A program made the translations under genes and the position numbers. Shown one piece after another: positions 16,784-25,826 of a stretch of DNA of 64,000 nt. How positions within the stretch are numbered: the first letter of the stretch is position 1; each line of letters begins with the position of its first letter. Origin of the DNA: ZC4RG29 sp964521255 (GTDB lineage: Bacteria; Bacteroidota; Bacteroidia; Cytophagales; Cyclobacteriaceae); the NCBI GenBank assembly GCA_964521255.1, contig CAZFRM010000001.1, forward strand, positions 372,001-436,000, read 5' to 3'. Under the pieces are notes generated by a model, which had not been told where the DNA came from, did not search any database, and saw nothing but the letters and a program-made list of their open reading frames with translations.

Positions 16784-17035
16784 TCAGACCTGAGGCCTGC
16801 GGAATTTAACGCGGCCCTTCGATTTAAAAAAGTCAACTGGTTTTCCGGCTTTTAATGCAACAATTTTTCCCTCTTTAATCAAAACTGAAGCTACAAATTG
16901 TACTTGATCGAGTACGTTTTTCCAATTCTCTGGATCAACAACCCGCGCTACCTCAGAAGCATAAAATGATCGGGAAGGATTGCGTTCATTTGCCAGTTGC
17001 AAAATAGCCTTCTTTATATCTTCAACAAAAACCAT
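16784..17035 (-). CDS. DUF3253 domain protein
   Basis: 83 residues covering a complete DUF3253 domain. The typical order is visible: a helix with AILQLANERNPSRSFYASEVAR, a tryptophan-containing DPENWKNVLDQV segment, then IKEGKIVALKAGKPVD and a terminal KGRVKFRR. The fold resembles a winged helix, and the biochemical role of the family is not known. It lies head to head with the pseudouridine synthase gene. The region between them contains an ATTCCAG-type dyad. Confidence 0.8.
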   Translation of the reverse strand: MVFVEDIKKAILQLANERNPSRSFYASEVARVVDPENWKNVLDQVQFVASVLIKEGKIVALKAGKPVDFFKSKGRVKFRRPQV

Positions 17036-17053
17036 AACTCAATAGAAGTTTAC

Positions 17054-17071
17054 CTGGAATAAACATTCCAG
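17054..17071. promoter_or_regulatory. short dyad in the DUF3253/rluD divergent region
   Basis: CTGGAAT (17054-17060) and ATTCCAG (17065-17071) form a perfect 7-bp inverted repeat with a four-base spacer. It could be an operator or a chance hairpin; nothing else supports either reading. Confidence 0.25.
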
Positions 17072-17121
17072 CACCGGTGAAGGTTCAAAGGACCTTAATA
17101 TATAATGTAAGAGATACTCTC

Positions 17122-17129
17122 TACATTTG
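17122..17129 (+). promoter_or_regulatory. -7 promoter box (TACATTTG) of the RluD-type gene
   Basis: A perfect match to the Bacteroidota -7 consensus TAnnTTTG, ending 32 bases before the ATG at 17161. The -33 element is poor (a TTA about 24 bases upstream). Its position rules out the longer reading frame starting at 17077. Confidence 0.6.
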
Positions 17130-17160
17130 CACCTCTGTATCAAAAATCAATGGCGACTTC

Positions 17161-18183
17161 ATGAAAGAACCCGATAATGAATCAGAGGATGAATTATTTG
17201 AGCACTTTAGGATTGTCGCTGATCCAGGACAAGCATTAATAAGGATTGATAAATTTCTCCTTGATCGGCTTCCCAACGTAACAAGAACAAAAATACAGGC
17301 AGGCATACATGAAGGTTTTATAAAGGTTAACGACCGAATCATCAAACCAAACTATAAAGTTCATCCGAATGATGAAGTTACCGTTTACCTGCCTGAACCC
17401 CCACGTGATACCGAAGTTGTTCCAGAAAACATCCCACTTAATATTATTTACGAGGATGAATATCTTCTTATTGTAAATAAGCCTGCCGGTATGGTAGTAC
17501 ACCCTGCCTATCAAAATTGGCAGGGAACGTTGGTAAATACTCTCGCTTATCATTTCACACAATTGCCTTCTATGAAAAATAACGAAGGCCGGCCTGGACT
17601 TGTGCACCGAATTGATAAAGATACTTCAGGACTACTGGTCATTGCTAAAACTGAAAAAGCATTAACAGATCTTGCAAGTCAATTCTACAATCATACCATA
17701 GATCGTACGTACTGGGCCATAGCGTGGGGCGTTCCTGATCCACCAACAGGCACTATAGACATTCCCGTTGGGAGAAGCCCTAAAGATAGAAGACTCACCG
17801 TGACCTTTCCAGAGCGAGACATGGGCAGGCATGCGATAACACATTACAGGGTGTTAAAGGATTTTCGTTATGTGTCATTGATTGAATGTAAACTGGAGAC
17901 AGGACGTACACACCAGATACGGGCCCACATGAAATACCTCGGGCACCCCCTATTTGGTGACGCTGCTTATGGTGGACATGAAGTTGTAAAGGGAACAGTG
18001 TTTACAAAGTACAAGCAGTTTATAGATAACTGTTTGAAGATCATGCCTCGGCAGGCATTGCACGCAAAAACATTAGGATTCATTCATCCGATTACTAAAG
18101 TAGCAATGACCTTTGATTCAGAGCTGCCAAAGGATTTCAATGACCTTATTGAAAAATGGGAGAACTACGTTAAGTATAACTGA
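17161..18183 (+). CDS. rluD: RluA-family 23S rRNA pseudouridine synthase, RluD type
   Basis: 340 residues from the ATG at 17161, which follows a clear -7 box. An S4 RNA-binding domain occupies about residues 20-85 (RIDKFLLDRLPNVTRTKIQAGI). The catalytic domain carries HRIDKDTSGLL, whose Asp is the nucleophile of pseudouridine synthases, and later the GRTHQIRAHM segment. S4 plus length fits RluD, which modifies helix 69 of 23S rRNA; RluC-like specificity cannot be excluded. A roughly 15-residue acidic leader precedes the S4 domain. It stands alone. Confidence 0.9.
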   Translation: MKEPDNESEDELFEHFRIVADPGQALIRIDKFLLDRLPNVTRTKIQAGIHEGFIKVNDRIIKPNYKVHPNDEVTVYLPEPPRDTEVVPENIPLNIIYEDEYLLIVNKPAGMVVHPAYQNWQGTLVNTLAYHFTQLPSMKNNEGRPGLVHRIDKDTSGLLVIAKTEKALTDLASQFYNHTIDRTYWAIAWGVPDPPTGTIDIPVGRSPKDRRLTVTFPERDMGRHAITHYRVLKDFRYVSLIECKLETGRTHQIRAHMKYLGHPLFGDAAYGGHEVVKGTVFTKYKQFIDNCLKIMPRQALHAKTLGFIHPITKVAMTFDSELPKDFNDLIEKWENYVKYN

Positions 18184-18255
18184 AGGGTATAGAGTTAAGG
18201 AGATGCTCAACGCAGCACCGTATAAGACTCCAAATAATAGGCTAAGTACTTGTAG

Positions 18256-18444
18256 CTAGTCCCTCGACGGTCGTAATGCTGACCGGATTTCATTCAGCGC
18301 TTGTTGTTTGAATTTTCCGTAGTCAGTTGAGTAATGCGACTTTGGCCTGGAGAGAGTTCTGATAAAATCAAGCACTTTTTCAGCTTGAAAATTATCCATC
18401 TCTCGCAGCGTTTCCAAAATGGCGAGTTTTGGTGTTGTTTCCAT
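18256..18444 (-). CDS. small hypothetical protein, DUF2281-like helix
   Basis: 62 residues. The first 30 contain TLREMDNFQAEKVLDFIRTL, which resembles the amphipathic helix of DUF2281-type antitoxin-like proteins that cover a partner. The C-terminal half is basic and unstructured. No toxin gene is adjacent, and the neighbours are the pseudouridine synthase gene and a long non-coding stretch. It may be a solitary small protein or the remnant of a longer module. Confidence 0.5.
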   Translation of the reverse strand: METTPKLAILETLREMDNFQAEKVLDFIRTLSRPKSHYSTDYGKFKQQALNEIRSALRPSRD

Positions 18445-18881
18445 AAAAATTACGTAGTGGTTGTTACAACTAATTTAACGGAAATAACACCCTGATGTTC
18501 AGTTGTTAAGGAGAAATAATGGTTTTAAAATACTGAGATAATATTGCAATCGGTTACGGCCAATTTAATGTTTGATGGTAACCGTCCTTTCTGTATAGCT
18601 CTTATTAGAATCATGTGAAGAATAAAGCCTCAAAGCCAAAAGTATGACCAAAATGAGACAGCAAAGCCAACGAAAAGTCTTAACAGATTGCTCCCTAAAC
18701 AGGGTCAAGGTCTTTAAAATCATGGTTTAAAAAATTAAGGAGTTAAAAAAATTTATAACGCTTAAAAAATGTGCCAATAAATTTAGTAAAACTTATCTGA
18801 AACACCACCCGCTCAGAAATGAAGCAATGCAGTGATTCAGAAAAGTTTTTACTAACTCAAAACGAATTTATTTGAGAGGGT
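18445..18881. other. 437-base stretch without a recognised gene
   Basis: AT-rich DNA between two minus-strand genes. The only coding-like content is the 52-residue membrane ORF at 18565-18723. No tRNA, strong hairpin or perfect TAnnTTTG box was seen. Confidence 0.5.
18565..18723 (-). CDS. possible small membrane protein, 52 residues
   Basis: An ATG-initiated frame in the gap before the receiver-like gene. Residues 1-18 are basic and polar. Residues 19-33 (WLCCLILVILLALRL) form one hydrophobic helix, and a polar tail of about 18 residues follows. The single-helix layout with positive charges on the N-terminal side is typical of small inner-membrane proteins. There is no homology I can name and no promoter, so it may be a chance ORF. 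Confidence 0.35.
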   Translation of the reverse strand: MILKTLTLFREQSVKTFRWLCCLILVILLALRLYSSHDSNKSYTERTVTIKH

Positions 18882-19292
18882 TTAATTCATTCTAAGGTTT
18901 AATAATAGATCTTCCCATTTATTATCCGGTGTTTCTATAATATTTTCATTGACTACTCGTGAAAGTTTCGTTTCCATATCGCTTAGGTTAAGCAACTCAA
19001 TAGCACCAAGTGCATAGCCCAGGTGCTTTATTTTTTCTGTTATCTCGGAAGCAATAAAAATCACAGGTGTGCTCTTATTCACCGATGATGTACGAAGGGA
19101 ACGTATCATTTCGAATCCCGTGATCACAGGCAGCTCAGTGCCACAAATGATGAGGTCAAACCATTCGATTCGTGCAGCTAAGAGCCCACTTAGCCCAGAA
19201 TCAGAGAAGCGGATAATTGAATTGTTAGTACGCAACACTGACTTGATTTTCTCAATAACCTCTTTCTGCCTATGAACCACGAGAATCTTCAT
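18882..19292 (-). CDS. degenerate response-regulator receiver domain protein
   Basis: 136 residues from the ATG at 19292. The alternating strand/helix pattern and the end of strand 3, FDLIICGTELPVITGFEMIRSLR, identify a CheY-like receiver. The phospho-acceptor Asp, six positions into that motif, is Gly. The acidic pair after strand 1 reads VHR instead of a DD pair, and the strand-5 Lys-Pro is replaced by NLS. The protein therefore should not be phosphorylated in the usual way and may act by protein contacts. No DNA-binding or enzymatic domain is attached and no kinase is adjacent. Confidence 0.75.
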   Translation of the reverse strand: MKILVVHRQKEVIEKIKSVLRTNNSIIRFSDSGLSGLLAARIEWFDLIICGTELPVITGFEMIRSLRTSSVNKSTPVIFIASEITEKIKHLGYALGAIELLNLSDMETKLSRVVNENIIETPDNKWEDLLLNLRMN

Positions 19293-19545
19293 ACACAACG
19301 TAACTGTTATCACTTACCTAACGATTTTATGTGTGAAATATCGGAAATAGAAAAATTATCGTTTATGTAAAAAAGTCAGGAGAGCAGGCCAAAATTTTAA
19401 AAAACGCTAAATCAGCTCAATTTTAAAGGTTTTCAAAATTGAGTAATAGTGGAAAACAACTATTCAGATAGTACATTTATACTATTCGCGATTTTCAAAA
19501 AATCCGTGTAACAAGTCCAACTTCACAGGCAAATCTTACAAGAAA

Positions 19546-20133
19546 GTGACTACGACGAGAGAAAAAAAGAGATGTGAATGGTGCCTTAAGTTTGAGGCAT
19601 ACATTAAGTATCATGACGAAGAATGGGGGGTACCTGTACACGATGATAAAAAGCATTTTGAGTTTTTAATTCTGGAGGGAGCACAGGCAGGATTAAGCTG
19701 GTCAACTATTTTAAAAAAACGCGAGGGTTATCGTAGAGCGTTTGCTGATTTCGACCCTGAAAAAATTTCCCGGTTTACTGAAAAAAAGCTTTTAAAGATT
19801 TTGAAGGATGAAAGTATTGTTCGAAATAAATTAAAAGTTTACTCAGTCGTCAACAATGCCAGGCGGTTCTTAGAGATTCAAAAAGAATTTGGAACATTTG
19901 ATCGCTACATCTGGAAATTTGTAGGAGGCAAGCCAATTATCAATAAAAGGAAAACACTGAAGGAAATTCCTCCTACTACACCTCAATCAGATGAACTAAG
20001 TAAAGACCTTATAAAACGAGGGTTTAAATTTACGGGGAGCACAGTAATGTATGCACATATGCAAGCTTGCGGGCTTGTTAATGATCACCTTGTATCATGC
20101 CATAGATATTATGAAGTTCAAAAAACAAAATGA
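19546..20133 (+). CDS. tag: DNA-3-methyladenine glycosylase I
   Basis: 195 residues, the size of Tag, which excises 3-methyladenine from alkylated DNA to start base excision repair. The N-terminal KRCEWCL and YHDEEWGVPVHDD match the family, including Cys and His zinc ligands. GAQAGLSWSTILKKREGYRRAF is the helix-hairpin-helix entry with the base-recognition Trp and Glu. The C-terminal NDHLVSCHRY supplies the second HxxxC zinc pair. No ATG precedes the first motif, so a GTG at 19546 is the likely start. Monocistronic, divergent from the receiver-like gene. Confidence 0.93.
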   Translation: MTTTREKKRCEWCLKFEAYIKYHDEEWGVPVHDDKKHFEFLILEGAQAGLSWSTILKKREGYRRAFADFDPEKISRFTEKKLLKILKDESIVRNKLKVYSVVNNARRFLEIQKEFGTFDRYIWKFVGGKPIINKRKTLKEIPPTTPQSDELSKDLIKRGFKFTGSTVMYAHMQACGLVNDHLVSCHRYYEVQKTK

Positions 20134-20134
20134 G

Positions 20135-20620
20135 CTATTGTGACATTGACAATACTATATCTTTCTTAGAAAAAGTGATACTCCAGATTCCTTTAATCTG
20201 AACCGCACCTTCCGGCAAATGTTCAACTACAGGCTGTGAGTATAGCAGTGAATCGTCTCCTATCATTTGAATGTTCTCTGGCAAGTCACTTAGTGCAATA
20301 CTCACCACATACGCATCAATAATTTGCTTTTCGATCTCTAAAGCATTTTTTGATCCTGCTTCCACTAACTTGATCCTTGCATTGTTTGTCCTTGCGAGCG
20401 CCTCTAGTTTACCTATGTCATCAGCTATAGGTTTGGCTTTTTCAACTAATTCGCGACCTGATTTTATAGCTTCTTCGATTAACTCTGCTTCGGTCACTTT
20501 CCTGATTTCCTGCTTACTGCGAGCGTCCTTCATTTCCTGACGTTGCTCATTAGAAAGTGATCCGCCACATCCTGTTAATAAAATTAAAAGAAAACCAACG
20601 TATTGAAGACGACCGTTCAT
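20135..20620 (-). CDS. hypothetical lipoprotein
   Basis: 161 residues. A signal sequence ends in LLTGC, a clear lipobox with Cys18. The mature part begins GGSLSNEQRQEMKDARSKQ, then a long charged helical stretch (about residues 25-100), then a strand-rich C-terminus. I do not recognise the family; comparable lipoproteins next to prfA are plausible Bacteroidota envelope proteins. It is convergent with tag and divergent from prfA, with a well-formed promoter of its own at 20625-20654. Confidence 0.75.
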   Translation of the reverse strand: MNGRLQYVGFLLILLTGCGGSLSNEQRQEMKDARSKQEIRKVTEAELIEEAIKSGRELVEKAKPIADDIGKLEALARTNNARIKLVEAGSKNALEIEKQIIDAYVVSIALSDLPENIQMIGDDSLLYSQPVVEHLPEGAVQIKGIWSITFSKKDIVLSMSQ

Positions 20621-20624
20621 GAAA

Positions 20625-20654
20625 CAAAAATACCCATCCTTATGAAACTCTCAA
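20625..20654 (-). promoter_or_regulatory. promoter of the 20135-20620 lipoprotein gene
   Basis: Read on the minus strand: TTG (20654-20652), 19 bases, then TATTTTTG (20632-20625), a full match to TTG-N17-23-TAnnTTTG. Only four bases separate the box from the ATG, so the transcript may be leaderless or nearly so, or a later start may be used. Confidence 0.6.
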
Positions 20655-20671
20655 TACTCAATGGTATTCAT

Positions 20672-20679
20672 TAAATTTG
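20672..20679 (+). promoter_or_regulatory. -7 promoter box (TAAATTTG) of prfA
   Basis: A perfect TAnnTTTG match 18 bases before the ATG at 20698. No TTG lies at the expected -33 distance. It sets the start of prfA, since the longer frame would begin inside the box. Confidence 0.55.
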
Positions 20680-20697
20680 CCTTTTACTTTTCCTTTT

Positions 20698-21771
20698 ATG
20701 ATCGAAAAACTTGAGGAGATAAAGAACAGATTCGAAGAAGTAGGCCAACTCATCGTTCAACCAGACATTGTCCGTGACCAGAAAAAATACTCTCAGTTAG
20801 GCAAAGAATACAGAGACCTTGAGAAAATTGTAAACAAGTACAATGACTATGCAAATGCTTTGAGCAATCAGAAACATGCCAAAGAGATACTTGAGAAGGA
20901 GAGAGACACCGAAATGCGCGAGTTGGCGAAAATGGAACTTGATGAATTGGCCCCAAAGATTGAACATCTTGAAAATGAGTTGAAGGATCTGTTGATTCCT
21001 AAAGATCCTAATGACGATAAAAGTGCATTATTAGAAATTCGTGCAGGTACAGGTGGAGACGAGGCCGCACTTTTTGCTGGTGATCTTTTCAGAATGTATC
21101 AGCGTTTTTGTGATAATAAAGGTCTGAAGCTTTCGGTAGTTGATGTTACCGAGGGAACAGCAGGAGGATACAAAGAAGTTATAAGCAGCGTTTCGGGTGA
21201 CGGTGCCTTCGGATTGTTGAAATTTGAATCCGGTGTACATCGTGTACAACGTGTACCTGCCACTGAACAACAGGGAAGGGTACATACTTCAGCAGCATCA
21301 GTTGCCGTTTTGCCGGAGGTTGAAGACGTTGATATTGAAATCAATCCGGCTGATCTTGAATTTCAAACCGCCCGGTCAAGCGGCGCCGGTGGACAGAACG
21401 TAAATAAAGTAGAAACAAAAGTTCAGTTAACACATAAGCCATCAGGTATTGTAATCACTTGCCAAATTGAACGTTCACAGCTTGGCAATAGAGAACGTGC
21501 TTTGCAAATGCTTAAGACAAAACTTTACGAAATAGAAGTAGCGAAACAGCAGAGTGAAATTGGTGCGGCTAGAAAGTCAATGATTCGGAGCGGAGACCGT
21601 TCAGAAAAAATCAGAACTTATAATTATCCTCAAAGCCGAGTTACTGACCACCGAATAGGCTTAACAGTTTACAATCTTCCTGCAATTATGAATGGAGAGC
21701 TTGATGAATTTATTGAACAGTTAAGAATTGCAGACAGCGCCGAAAAAATGACTGAAGGAACTTCTATCTGA
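20698..21771 (+). CDS. prfA: peptide chain release factor 1
   Basis: 357 residues from the ATG at 20698. RF1 reads UAA and UAG stop codons and triggers peptidyl-tRNA hydrolysis. The hydrolysis motif GGQ is at residues 231-233 within SSGAGGQNVNKVET. The RF1-specific codon-recognition tripeptide PAT (a PxT) is at 187-189, where RF2 would have SPF. GTGGDEAALFAGDLFRMY is the conserved domain 2 entry. Length fits. It converges on infB, 14 bases apart, so translation termination and initiation genes sit tail to tail. Confidence 0.97.
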   Translation: MIEKLEEIKNRFEEVGQLIVQPDIVRDQKKYSQLGKEYRDLEKIVNKYNDYANALSNQKHAKEILEKERDTEMRELAKMELDELAPKIEHLENELKDLLIPKDPNDDKSALLEIRAGTGGDEAALFAGDLFRMYQRFCDNKGLKLSVVDVTEGTAGGYKEVISSVSGDGAFGLLKFESGVHRVQRVPATEQQGRVHTSAASVAVLPEVEDVDIEINPADLEFQTARSSGAGGQNVNKVETKVQLTHKPSGIVITCQIERSQLGNRERALQMLKTKLYEIEVAKQQSEIGAARKSMIRSGDRSEKIRTYNYPQSRVTDHRIGLTVYNLPAIMNGELDEFIEQLRIADSAEKMTEGTSI

Positions 21772-21785
21772 GGTTTATCGCCTAC

Positions 21786-24479
21786 TTATAATGTGCGCTT
21801 GACCTCGCGATTTTCGTAGCTCTCAATTACGTCTCCCGATTTGATATCGTTAAAGCCATCGATTCCAATTCCACAATCAAAACCGGATTTAACTTCACTG
21901 ACATCATCTTTAAATCGTTTTAGAGAATGAAGTTTGCCTGCGTATATAACAATACCATCACGAATAAGTCGAATTGGATTTGACCTCTTGATCGATCCGT
22001 CCGTAACCATGCAACCGGCTATCGTTCCAACTTTAGAGATTTTGAACACATCACGTACTTCTGCATTACCAACAATTATTTCTTCGACCTCTGGGGCAAG
22101 CATTCCTTCCATGGCGTCTCTCACATCATTTATCGCATCGTAAATAATGGAGTACAGTCGAATTTCAATTTCTTCGTTATCTGCCAGGCGCCTTGCTGCA
22201 GCCGATGGCCTAACCTGAAATCCTAAAATAATTGCGTCGGATGCAGATGCTAATAGCACATCTGATTCAGATATCTGTCCAACACCCCGATGAATAATAC
22301 CAACCTGTATCTCCTGCGTAGAAAGTTTTAATAACGAATCGGATAATGCTTCTACAGAGCCATCAACGTCACCTTTAACAATTACATTCAACTGCTTAAA
22401 GTTTCCGATAGCAAGCCTTCTTCCAATTTCATCCAGTGTAATATGCTTACGTGTGCGCATTGATTGCTCACGAAGGATCTGACCGCGCTTGGTGGCAATT
22501 TCTCTTGCTTCGCGATCGGACTCCATAACATTGAACTTCTCACCTGCCTGAGGAGCTCCATCCAGACCCAGAACAAGTACAGGGGTAGATGGTTCGGCTT
22601 CATTTACTTTCTTGCCGGTATCATCAAACATGGCTTTAACGCGACCATAGTTTGAACCGGCAAGCATAATATCACCTACCTTCAAGGTTCCGTTTTGAAC
22701 CATTACAGTCGCGACATATCCACGTCCTTTGTCAAGAGAAGCTTCTATTATACTTCCTGAAGCTTTCTTGTTTGGATTGGATTTCAAATTGAGAAGTTCA
22801 GCTTCCAGCAAAACTTTCTCAAGGAGATCATCAATTCCTTTTCCTGTTTTTGCGGATATTTCCTGCGACTGATATTTACCTCCCCAATCTTCAACAAGTA
22901 TATTATTTTTTGAAAGCGATTCTTTTACTTTATCAGGATTCGCCGACGGCTTGTCTATTTTATTAATAGCAATAACGATGGGCACACCGGCTACCTGAGC
23001 ATGATTGATAGCCTCTTTCGTTTGAGGCATTACATCATCATCAGCTGCAACAACAATGATGGCAACGTCTGTAATCTTAGCGCCGCGTGCACGCATAGCA
23101 GTAAAAGCTTCGTGACCTGGTGTATCAAGAAATGCAATCTTTTGACCGCTCTTGGTTATTACATCGTAGGCGCCGATATGTTGAGTAATGCCACCAGCTT
23201 CCTGAGCTGTGACTTTTGTATTTCTAATATAATCCAGCAAAGAAGTCTTACCGTGGTCAACGTGACCCATGATGGTAACAATAGGAGCTCTCATTAACAA
23301 CTCCCCATCCTCATCATCGGATTCTTCAACAGTAATTTCATCTTCAGCGCTGGTGAATTGAACACTGTAGCCAAATTCATCTGTAATTACTGTGATCGCT
23401 TCTGCATCCAATCGTTGATTTATAGAAACGAACATACCAAGGCCAAGACAGGTTGAAATCACATCATTGACAGAAACATTCATCAATGAAGCCAGGTCAT
23501 TGGCAGATATAAATTCGGTGACTTTTAAAGTTTTGGAATCTTCCTGCTCCTGAAGCATTCTTTCTTCCTGTGCTTCTGATTGAGCAATTCTCTTCTCTCT
23601 TCTATATTTTGCTCCCGAAACTTTCTTCCCGCTACCACTAAGTTTGGCAAGCGTGGCGCGAATCTGATCCTGAATTTCTTTCTCAGAAGGTTCTTCTTTC
23701 TGGAAACGGGGCTGTTGTACTTTATTTCCACTTCCTCCTGGTCGCTGTTGTTGACGCTGAGGTTTTGGTGCATTGGAATCTGGTAAAGGAGCTATCCGTT
23801 TTCTTGGGCGCTTTGCTTTCCGGTCATCTTTCGCAAGATCAGATGATGCAACGGGCTGATCTTTTTTCTTTTCTACAGGGAGCTCAATCCGGTCTACAAC
23901 TTTTAATCCCTTAAGCTTATCCGCTTTCGCTTTGATGAGATCCTGATCCTGTTTCTCCGGGGGCAAGGGTATTTCCTTTTCCGGCTCTTCTGCTTTAGGT
24001 TCTTCTACTTTAGCTTCTTCCAGTAAGGGAACTTCCTCTTCTTGCTCTTTCGCTGGTGCAACTGTTTTTTTCTCAAGATCAATCTTACCAACTACTTTAA
24101 TTCCTTCAAGCTTCGGTTTATCACGCTCAACTTTATCAGCTCGTGGTTCTTCTCTTGTTTTTAAATCCTTTGAGACAAGATTTTTAATCATTATACTTTC
24201 CTCCTCTTCAACTCTCTTTTTGGGTCCTTCCTGTTCAGTCTCGATTGTCAGATTATCGGTGTGTTTAGTACCAATGACCAACCCAGATGCTTCAATTTTA
24301 TCGGTAGCTGAAGAAGCGTATTCTTTAGAGAGAAGATTAAACTGCTCTTGGGTGAGTTTAGCATTAGGGTTATTCTCAACTTCGAATCCCTTTTTTGCCA
24401 AAAAATCCAATATGGTGTTATGCCCCACATTGAGCTTTCTGGCCGCCTGACTCAACCGTATTAGTTTATCATCTCCCAT
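21786..24479 (-). CDS. infB: translation initiation factor IF-2
   Basis: 897 residues from the ATG at 24479; a TTG two codons earlier is less likely. The N-terminus has an IF2N helix-turn-helix (IRLSQAARKLNVGHNTILDFLAKKG) and then about 250 charged, low-complexity residues, usual for Bacteroidota IF-2. The GTPase core follows, numbered from the TTG: GHVDHGKT at 407-414, DTPGH at 454-458 and NKID at 508-511. The C-terminal domains end near SGDVIESYENREVKRTL. It places initiator tRNA on the ribosome. Last gene of the rimP-nusA-infB operon. Confidence 0.97.
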   Translation of the reverse strand: MGDDKLIRLSQAARKLNVGHNTILDFLAKKGFEVENNPNAKLTQEQFNLLSKEYASSATDKIEASGLVIGTKHTDNLTIETEQEGPKKRVEEEESIMIKNLVSKDLKTREEPRADKVERDKPKLEGIKVVGKIDLEKKTVAPAKEQEEEVPLLEEAKVEEPKAEEPEKEIPLPPEKQDQDLIKAKADKLKGLKVVDRIELPVEKKKDQPVASSDLAKDDRKAKRPRKRIAPLPDSNAPKPQRQQQRPGGSGNKVQQPRFQKEEPSEKEIQDQIRATLAKLSGSGKKVSGAKYRREKRIAQSEAQEERMLQEQEDSKTLKVTEFISANDLASLMNVSVNDVISTCLGLGMFVSINQRLDAEAITVITDEFGYSVQFTSAEDEITVEESDDEDGELLMRAPIVTIMGHVDHGKTSLLDYIRNTKVTAQEAGGITQHIGAYDVITKSGQKIAFLDTPGHEAFTAMRARGAKITDVAIIVVAADDDVMPQTKEAINHAQVAGVPIVIAINKIDKPSANPDKVKESLSKNNILVEDWGGKYQSQEISAKTGKGIDDLLEKVLLEAELLNLKSNPNKKASGSIIEASLDKGRGYVATVMVQNGTLKVGDIMLAGSNYGRVKAMFDDTGKKVNEAEPSTPVLVLGLDGAPQAGEKFNVMESDREAREIATKRGQILREQSMRTRKHITLDEIGRRLAIGNFKQLNVIVKGDVDGSVEALSDSLLKLSTQEIQVGIIHRGVGQISESDVLLASASDAIILGFQVRPSAAARRLADNEEIEIRLYSIIYDAINDVRDAMEGMLAPEVEEIIVGNAEVRDVFKISKVGTIAGCMVTDGSIKRSNPIRLIRDGIVIYAGKLHSLKRFKDDVSEVKSGFDCGIGIDGFNDIKSGDVIESYENREVKRTL

Positions 24480-24556
24480 ATTCAAATATTGTTCTTTTTT
24501 CTCACTTTAAGTTTTCACGGCAATCAATACAATCACCATTTTATTATTTGAGTTCA

Positions 24557-25807
24557 TTACTCAAATTCCCTTTTAAGTATATTTTTCAGGCCTACAATTG
24601 TTTCTTCCTCGAGGTCTGTTCTTCTTACCAACTCTTCTTCAGAAAGCGCTAAAACACTTTTTGCCGTGTCTAATCCAATGCGTTTCAATTCATCTAATAC
24701 CCAGCTTTCGATCTCATCCGAGAATTCATCAAGATCAACGTCTTCATCTTGAAGATTATCAATTTCACGGAATACGTCAATCTCCAATTCAACCAGTTTA
24801 CTCGCCAGTTTGATATTTAGTCCACCTTTGCCAATGGCCAATGAAACCTGATCAGGTTTCAGATAAACAGAAACCCTGCCTGCATCCTTATCAATTTTAA
24901 TGGAAGAGATTTTAGCAGGACTCAGGGCGCGCTGAATGTAGAGTTCGAGGTTATCGGTGTAGTTAATCACATCGATATTTTCGTTTTGCAATTCGCGCAC
25001 GATAGCATGTATTCGAGAGCCCTTCATACCCACGCAAGCACCTACGGGATCAATGCGATCATCGTAAGATTCAACGGCAACCTTTGCTCTTTCACCCGGT
25101 TCCCGAACAACTTTTTTAATGGTTATGAGACCATCATAAACTTCAGGTACTTCCTGTTCAAAAAGTCGCTCAAGAAAAACCGGAGATGTTCTGGAAAGTA
25201 TAATTTTTGGATTGCCGTTAACCATTTCCACTTTGTGAACAATGGCCCGGACATTTTCTCCTTTACGATATCTGTCCTTTTGAATTTGTTCTCCGCGAGG
25301 AATAGCAATTTCATTGCCTTCTGCGTCAATCAACAAAACTTCCTTGCTTAATATTTGATATACCTCTCCGGTTATAATCTCGCCTACCAACTCTTTATAC
25401 TTCTGAAACAGAATATCTTTTTCAAGATCTTTAACCTTTTGCAATAAGGTTTGCCGTGCTGTTGTCACTGCGCGTCTTCCGAAATCCTCCAGGAAAATCT
25501 CTTCTGACACTTCTTCGCCGATCTCAAAATCCGGTTCGATTTTTTTAGCCTCTGTAAGACTTACCTTATCATGATCCCAAATATCCTCTGAGTTATCATC
25601 CACAATTTCGCGAAAGCGCCAGATTTCCAAATCACCTTTGTCAGCATTGATAATGATGTCAAAGTTGTCATCTGTTCCGTATTTTTTCCGGATCATGTTT
25701 CGAAAAACATCCTCTAAAATCCTGATCATCGTAGGACGATCGATATTTTTCTGCTTTGCAAAATCTGCGAACGACTCTATAAGAGTACTCGCGCTCATCG
25801 TATCCAT
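24557..25807 (-). CDS. nusA: transcription termination/antitermination protein NusA
   Basis: 416 residues: an N-terminal RNA-polymerase-binding domain (RPTMIRILEDVFRNMIRKKYG), an S1 domain near 135-200 (GEIITGEVYQILSKEVLLID) and two KH domains near 230-345 (DPVGACVGMKGSRIHAIVREL; VSLAIGKGGLNIKLASKL). A helix-hairpin-like C-terminus ends KNILKREFE. It modulates pausing, termination and antitermination. The gap to infB is about 77 bases and to rimP 19 bases, the conserved rimP-nusA-infB order. A second Met at codon 4 could be the real start. Confidence 0.96.
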   Translation of the reverse strand: MDTMSASTLIESFADFAKQKNIDRPTMIRILEDVFRNMIRKKYGTDDNFDIIINADKGDLEIWRFREIVDDNSEDIWDHDKVSLTEAKKIEPDFEIGEEVSEEIFLEDFGRRAVTTARQTLLQKVKDLEKDILFQKYKELVGEIITGEVYQILSKEVLLIDAEGNEIAIPRGEQIQKDRYRKGENVRAIVHKVEMVNGNPKIILSRTSPVFLERLFEQEVPEVYDGLITIKKVVREPGERAKVAVESYDDRIDPVGACVGMKGSRIHAIVRELQNENIDVINYTDNLELYIQRALSPAKISSIKIDKDAGRVSVYLKPDQVSLAIGKGGLNIKLASKLVELEIDVFREIDNLQDEDVDLDEFSDEIESWVLDELKRIGLDTAKSVLALSEEELVRRTDLEEETIVGLKNILKREFE

Positions 25808-25826
25808 AGCAGTATTAATTTGTTTT

